A stretch of DNA of 64,000 nt, from positions 62,001-126,000 of the forward strand of contig DATENC010000008.1 of the NCBI GenBank assembly GCA_035275265.1. Direction: 5' to 3'. The notes below the pieces were generated by a model, which was given only the letters and a program-made list of their open reading frames with translations, was not told where the DNA came from and ran no database searches. A program made the position numbers and the translations under genes. Below, one piece after another: positions 59,801-64,000 of the stretch (the stretch's first letter is position 1; each line of letters begins with the position of its first letter). Source of the DNA: JACQAP01 sp035275265 (GTDB lineage: Bacteria > Pseudomonadota > Gammaproteobacteria > Burkholderiales > JACQAP01).

Positions 59801-60574
59801 ATGACCGAGACACAATCTTTTTTCTGGCAAGACCGCCTGCGGGCAAGCGGCCTGCACTTTTGCATCAGCCTCGGCATCGCCGCGCTCGCCGCGCTGCTCG
59901 TTTTTTTCCTCTGGTACCCCGCATACTATCGGGAAATTTCGGGCGGACGCGACCTTTTCCTGATCCTGGTCGCTGTGGACGTCGTACTCGGTCCCTTGAT
60001 CACGTTGACGATTTTCAATCGCGCCAAACCCTGGTCCGTCCTTGCGCGCGATTTGGTGGTTATCGGACTGCTTCAACTCGTTGCGCTCGGTTACGGCATG
60101 TGGACGGTGTTCGTTGCGCGGCCGGTCCATACCGTGTTCGAGTACGACCGCTTACGAGTCGTGCATGCGATTGACGTCCCGCGGGAGAAGCTGGACCGCA
60201 CGCCCGCCGGCCTCCAGGCGCTGCCGATTACCGGCCCTACGCTGCTGTCGTTGCGGCCCTTCGCGAATGCGGACGAGAACCTCAGCATGACCATGGCGGC
60301 ACTGAACGGCTTACCGCTGAGCGCGCAACCGGAGCTTTGGCAGCCCTATGCGGACGCGCGCACCCAGGTGCTGCAAGCAGCCAAACCGGTGCCGGCCCTG
60401 AAAAAGCGGTTCCCCGACCGGTCCGGGGACATCAACAAGGCGCTCGCGCGTGCCGGCCAGCCGGCGGAAAAAGCCCTCTACCTGCCCCTGATCGCGCGAA
60501 GCTCGTTCTGGACGGCGCTTATCGATCCGGCCACCGCCGACATCATAGGGTTGATCCCGCTTGATCCGTACTGA
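59801..60574 (+). CDS. TfpX/TfpZ-type pilin accessory protein
   Basis: 257 aa. Four membrane helices in the first half: HFCISLGIAALAALLVFFLWYPAYY, then FLILVAVDVVLGPLITLTIF, KPWSVLARDLVVIGLLQLVALGYG and WTVFVAR. The ISGGRDLFLILVAVDVVLGPL block is characteristic of the TfpX/TfpZ accessory proteins encoded beside pilins in Pseudomonas and betaproteobacteria. They modulate pilus assembly. It lies 51 kb from this window's pilin gene and has no pilin next to it. Confidence 0.85.
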   Translation: MTETQSFFWQDRLRASGLHFCISLGIAALAALLVFFLWYPAYYREISGGRDLFLILVAVDVVLGPLITLTIFNRAKPWSVLARDLVVIGLLQLVALGYGMWTVFVARPVHTVFEYDRLRVVHAIDVPREKLDRTPAGLQALPITGPTLLSLRPFANADENLSMTMAALNGLPLSAQPELWQPYADARTQVLQAAKPVPALKKRFPDRSGDINKALARAGQPAEKALYLPLIARSSFWTALIDPATADIIGLIPLDPY

Positions 60575-60594
60575 ACTGCCCCGGACGGTCCGGA

Positions 60595-61680
60595 TCAGGG
60601 TTTCCACACCGCCGGCGAGCAGCGCTGGTAATTAGCCGGATAAAGCGCCTCGCCTCCAAGCTCGCGCGCCGCCCGCCACGCCCAACGCGGATCGTCCATG
60701 GCGCCGCGCGCGATCGCGATGAGGTCGGCCTTGCCATCGGCGATGATTTCTTCGGCCTGTTTGGGCCGGGTGATCATGCCCACCGACATCGTGGCGATGC
60801 CGGATTCCTTTTTCACTTTTTCCGCGAAGGGCGCGTTGTAGCCGGGCGCGAACGGAATCTGCTGGCGCGGATCCAGCGCGCCGGAACTCACGTCGATGAA
60901 ATCGCAGCCGCGCGCTTTCATCGCCTTCGCGAACACCACCGTCTCTTCCGGCGTCCAGCCGCCGTCGATCCAGTCGGTCGCCGACACGCGCGCGCCGAGC
61001 GGCCGCTCCTGGGGCCAGACAGCGCGCACCGCTTCGAAGACCTCGAGCGGGAAGCGCATGCGATTCTCGAGCGATCCGCCGTATTCGTCGTCACGCTGGT
61101 TCGAGATCGGCGACAGGAACTCATGCATCAGATAGCCGTGCGCCGCGTGCAGCTCCACCAGGTCGAAACCGATCCGCGCCGCGCGTTTGGCCGCATCGAC
61201 GAACTGCTGCTTTACTTCGCGCAGCCCGGCGGCGGTCAATGCCTCGGGCACATGCCATCCGGGACCGAACGGCAGCGCAGAGGGCGCTACGGTTTTCCAT
61301 GCGCCCTGTTCGGCGGTCAGCGCCTTGCCGCCCTGCGCCGGCGGCAGTGACGAACCCTTGCGGCCGGCGTGGGCAAGCTGGATGCCGAGCTTTGCAACGC
61401 CATGCTTGCGGCAGAAGTCCACCACGCGCGCGATCGTCTTTTCATTCTCGTCGCTGTAAAGCCCGAGGCACCGTGGGCTGATCCGCCCGATCGCCGACAC
61501 GTGGGTCGCCTCGGTGATGAGCAGGCCGGCCGCGCCCATCGCGAACTGCCCCAGGTGCATCAGGTGCCAGTCGTTCGCCGAGCCATCCACGGACATGTAT
61601 TGGCACATCGGCGAGACGACGATGCGATTGGGAAGCCGTAAGCCGCGCAGCTCAAGTGGGGAGAACAGGACGCTTGTCAT
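60595..61680 (-). CDS. Old-yellow-enzyme family NADPH oxidoreductase (YqjM-like)
   Basis: 361 aa TIM barrel. SPMCQYMSVDG carries the Cys that tunes the FMN in the YqjM/thermophilic-like subgroup. HAAHGYLMHEFLSPISNQRDDEYGGSLENR provides the substrate-binding His pair and FMN loop, and the C-terminal IARGAMDDPRWAW is the phosphate site. It should reduce activated C=C bonds (enones, nitroalkenes, nitrate esters) with NADPH. Convergent with the TfpZ gene. Confidence 0.93.
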   Translation of the reverse strand: MTSVLFSPLELRGLRLPNRIVVSPMCQYMSVDGSANDWHLMHLGQFAMGAAGLLITEATHVSAIGRISPRCLGLYSDENEKTIARVVDFCRKHGVAKLGIQLAHAGRKGSSLPPAQGGKALTAEQGAWKTVAPSALPFGPGWHVPEALTAAGLREVKQQFVDAAKRAARIGFDLVELHAAHGYLMHEFLSPISNQRDDEYGGSLENRMRFPLEVFEAVRAVWPQERPLGARVSATDWIDGGWTPEETVVFAKAMKARGCDFIDVSSGALDPRQQIPFAPGYNAPFAEKVKKESGIATMSVGMITRPKQAEEIIADGKADLIAIARGAMDDPRWAWRAARELGGEALYPANYQRCSPAVWKP

Positions 61681-61745
61681 CTTTTTGATTGCCGGGCAGG
61701 AATTGGGAACGCCGCGGATTCTAGCAGGACAGCGGGCGCCGACCG

Positions 61746-63533
61746 CTATGCTCCAAATTGCAGCGCCGCAAGGCGGGCGTACAGCGGATTCGCCGTCAAC
61801 AGTTCATCATGCGAACCCAGACCGACGAGGTGGCCTCCATCCATCACCGCAATGCGATTCACGCTTTTCACCGTGGATAACCGGTGCGCGATAATCAGCG
61901 TAGTGCGTGCCTGCAACAGCCCCACAAGCGCGAGCTGCACCATGCGTTCGCTTTCCGAGTCGAGCGCGCTGGTCGCCTCGTCTAGCAACAGGATCGGCCG
62001 CTGGGAGAGAATAGCGCGGGCAATAGCCAGCCGCTGGCGCTGGCCGCCGGAGAGCCGCACGCCGCGCTCACCCAGCCACGTATCGAATCGCTGCGGCAGT
62101 TTCTCGACGAACTCGGTCGCGAACGCCGCGTCGCAGGCACGCAGGACTTCCTCGTCGGAGGCGTTCGGCCGTCCGTAGCGCACGTTCTCGGCGACGCTGG
62201 CCGCGAAAATGGCCGGCTCCTGCGCCACCAACGCGATGCGTCGGCGCAATGCTTGCGGATCGACGCGCTTCACGTCCAGGCCGTCGACCCGCACCGTGCC
62301 GTGATTGGGATCGTAGAAGCGTAGCAGGAGTTGGAACACCGTGGACTTGCCCGCGCCCGAAGGGCCAACCAGCGCAAGACTTTCACCCGGCCGGACATCG
62401 AGCGAAAAATCCTGCAATGCTGCCTGGTTGGGACGCGACGGGTAGTGGAAAATCACTGCCTGCAGTTGCACCGATCCGATCGGCGGCTCGGGCAATGAGA
62501 GCGTCTGGGTCGGCGCGGTAATTTCCGGCCGGGTGTCGAGGATCTCGATCAGCCGCTCGGCCGCACCGGCGCCGCGCTGCAAGTCGCCTATCACCTCGCT
62601 CAACGCGCCGGCTGCGCTCGCCACCATTGCGGCGTAAAACACGAAGGCCGAGAGTTCGCCAGGTGTGATGTTTCCCGTCAGTACGTCATGCCCGCCGATC
62701 CACAGAATGACTCCAATGCCTGTGAATACCAGTACGATTACCGCGGAGATCAGCGAAGCGCGCACGCGGATGCGGCTGCGCGCCGTAACGAATGCCGCTT
62801 CGGCGCGTCTCCCGAACAGGCGCCGGTCCTCGTCTTCGTGAACGTACGCCTGCACAGTGCGGACTTCATGAAGGGCCTCGTCCACGTAGCTTCCGAGGTC
62901 CGCCACGCGGTCCTGGCTGGCGCGGGCGAGTTTGCGCACGCGGCGGCCGAAGACCACGATCGGCCCGATCACTATCGGCACCATCAGCAACACCAGAGCC
63001 GTAAGCTTCCAACTGGTCAACAGCAGCATCGCAAGCGCGCCCAAGCCCAGCAGCCCGTTGCGCAGCGCCATCGACACGCTGGTGCCGACCACCTGTTCCA
63101 GCAGCGCAGTATCGGTGGTCAGCCGCGAGATCACCTCGCCCGTGCGCGCCTGCTCGAACCAGCCAGGCGAAAGACTCAGCAGGCGCGAGAAGACCTCGCG
63201 GCGGATGTTGGCGATCACGCGCTCGCCCAGCCAGGAAATCAAATAGACGCGCACCCAGGTCGCGACTGACATCACCACGATCACACCAAGCAGGAAGAAA
63301 AGCGCCTGATTGAGTGCGCGCGGATCCCCGCCGGCGAACCCGCGGTCGATGACTTGCTTGAGTCCCTGGCCGATCGCGAGGAAACACGCCGCCGCGACCG
63401 CCAGCGCCAACGCGAAAATCAGCATGCGCGCGCGGTACGGCCTGGCGAAGCGCCACAGCACTGTGAGCGCGCGCAACGGGGCGCCGACACGCAAGGATTG
63501 CGGAATGCCGGCGTCGGCAGGATTGGAGGTCAT
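61746..63533 (-). CDS. ABC exporter with fused permease and ATPase (MsbA-like)
   Basis: 595 aa from the ATG at 63533. Six membrane helices (about 40-320), then an ATPase domain with Walker A GPSGAGKSTVFQLLLRFYD, signature LSGGQRQR and Walker B ILLLDEATSALDSES. It is a half-transporter that should act as a homodimer. GEVISRLTTDTALLEQVVGTS is typical of MsbA/BmrA-type lipid or drug exporters. No membrane-fusion or peptidase domain is present. Divergent from the malic enzyme. Confidence 0.92.
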   Translation of the reverse strand: MTSNPADAGIPQSLRVGAPLRALTVLWRFARPYRARMLIFALALAVAAACFLAIGQGLKQVIDRGFAGGDPRALNQALFFLLGVIVVMSVATWVRVYLISWLGERVIANIRREVFSRLLSLSPGWFEQARTGEVISRLTTDTALLEQVVGTSVSMALRNGLLGLGALAMLLLTSWKLTALVLLMVPIVIGPIVVFGRRVRKLARASQDRVADLGSYVDEALHEVRTVQAYVHEDEDRRLFGRRAEAAFVTARSRIRVRASLISAVIVLVFTGIGVILWIGGHDVLTGNITPGELSAFVFYAAMVASAAGALSEVIGDLQRGAGAAERLIEILDTRPEITAPTQTLSLPEPPIGSVQLQAVIFHYPSRPNQAALQDFSLDVRPGESLALVGPSGAGKSTVFQLLLRFYDPNHGTVRVDGLDVKRVDPQALRRRIALVAQEPAIFAASVAENVRYGRPNASDEEVLRACDAAFATEFVEKLPQRFDTWLGERGVRLSGGQRQRLAIARAILSQRPILLLDEATSALDSESERMVQLALVGLLQARTTLIIAHRLSTVKSVNRIAVMDGGHLVGLGSHDELLTANPLYARLAALQFGA

Positions 63534-63672
63534 GAGTATTCGCTGGTCAATGCAGACGGCGAACGCCGTACTCCGCACGGTCGGCACTTAAGCGGCCGTT
63601 TGAAAAATGACGCACTCAGTCTAATGCGCGCAATGGAAAGTCCCAACCTTCAGCGGTGTCCGAAATCCCGCA

Positions 63673-63687
63673 TTGTGAAATCCACAA
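63673..63687. promoter_or_regulatory. Inverted repeat in the divergent ABC/malic-enzyme region
   Basis: TTGTG-N5-CACAA (TTGTGAAATCCACAA) is a perfect 5-bp-arm inverted repeat in the 227-bp divergent region, 74 bp upstream of the malic-enzyme ATG. TATGAT near 63717 may be a -10 for that gene, but no matching -35 is clear. Confidence 0.25.
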
Positions 63688-63760
63688 CCGCATCGTAGCA
63701 AACGCCGCCGCTGCGGGTATGATTTGCGTTCAAAACAAGCAGCCCGAAGAGGAGTGCGAC

Positions 63761-64000
63761 ATGGCAAACGATCTCGAAATCGCCGCCATCGAATATCACG
63801 AACAGCCGACCCCGGGGAAAATTTCGGTCGTGCCCACCAAGGGTCTCACCAACCAGCGCGACTTGGCGCTCGCATATTCGCCGGGCGTGGCGTTCGCCTG
63901 CAAAGCGATCGAGGCGGATCCATCGCGCGCGGCACAACTGACTTCGCGCGGCAATCTGGTCGGCGTGGTAACCAATGGCACCGCGGTGCTGGGTCTGGGC
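63761..64000 (+). CDS. maeB: NADP-dependent malic enzyme (MaeB type), partial
   Basis: Only the first 80 codons are in the window. ATG follows GAGGAG. The N-terminal pattern PTPGKISVVPTKGLTNQRDLALAYSPG-VAFACKAI is typical of MaeB, including the catalytic-region Tyr in LAYSPGV. It oxidatively decarboxylates malate to pyruvate with NADP. The C-terminal phosphotransacetylase-like domain of MaeB cannot be seen because the window ends. Confidence 0.9.
   Translation, partial: MANDLEIAAIEYHEQPTPGKISVVPTKGLTNQRDLALAYSPGVAFACKAIEADPSRAAQLTSRGNLVGVVTNGTAVLGLG

Overview
The window is GC-rich, densely coding DNA. It carries about 62 protein-coding genes, and no rRNA, tRNA, CRISPR array or prophage could be seen. 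Gene content suggests an aerobic, Gram-negative environmental proteobacterium, most likely a betaproteobacterium. Supporting points are RND efflux with a lipoprotein outer-membrane factor, a type IV pilin with a sigma-54-type promoter and a TfpX/TfpZ-type accessory protein, a homodimeric-type pyruvate dehydrogenase E1, a protocatechuate pathway, and outer-membrane barrels ending in Phe. The species cannot be named from the sequence alone.

Layout. 1-5.9 kb: RND efflux operon (adaptor, pump, outer-membrane channel). 6-9.9 kb: small orphan gene, TrpB2-like PLP enzyme, type IV pilin with a well-formed -24/-12 promoter and an upstream palindrome, then a strong terminator and a threonine/serine dehydratase. 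10-13.4 kb (minus): a PA0069-type radical SAM gene, a DUF2007/zinc-ribbon gene and an HDAC-family gene lie in a tight operon. A LexA-like box sits over an extended -10 and the start codon of its first gene. A formamidase-like hydrolase lies upstream. 13.7-16.6 kb: outer-membrane barrel, NAD epimerase, exported metallo-beta-lactamase-fold hydrolase, terminator. 16.7-21.7 kb: Gld-type ABC transporter (ATPase, permease, GldG-like, DUF4340-like) ending in a HupE/UreJ-like membrane protein. 21.7-25.6 kb: methyltransferase, exported thioredoxin, then an aminotransferase/hypothetical/sterol-desaturase operon. 25.8-30.5 kb: MFS protein, NitT/THI5-type ABC importer and amidohydrolase. 30.5-33.5 kb: a 993-residue exported repeat protein. 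33.8-41.7 kb: mixed metabolic genes (anion permease, PhyH dioxygenase, RraA-like, NnrU-like, SnoaL-like, aldo/keto reductase, thioesterase plus GNAT). 41.2-44.6 kb: Lrp-type regulator divergent from a lone E1 dehydrogenase. 44.6-52.7 kb (minus): GST, Tat-exported intradiol dioxygenase, then pcaHGBC-livHMGF, an aromatic-acid catabolism plus uptake operon; a 221-bp foldback element separates it from the exported dioxygenase. 53-64 kb: EamA transporter, outer-membrane protein, lysine-catabolism pair, orphan periplasmic-binding-like protein, pirin, TfpZ, old yellow enzyme, MsbA-like ABC exporter and the start of a malic enzyme.

The strongest candidates for new biology are: the putative SOS-controlled, possibly leaderless operon coupling a radical SAM enzyme to a DUF2007/zinc-ribbon protein and an HDAC-like hydrolase; the large modular exported protein with 60-residue Arg/Asp-rich tandem repeats; the foldback element with a relic relative 11 kb away; and the pca-liv operon that lacks a binding protein. 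Most other regions look ordinary. No database search was possible; family names rest on motifs recognised in the translations.
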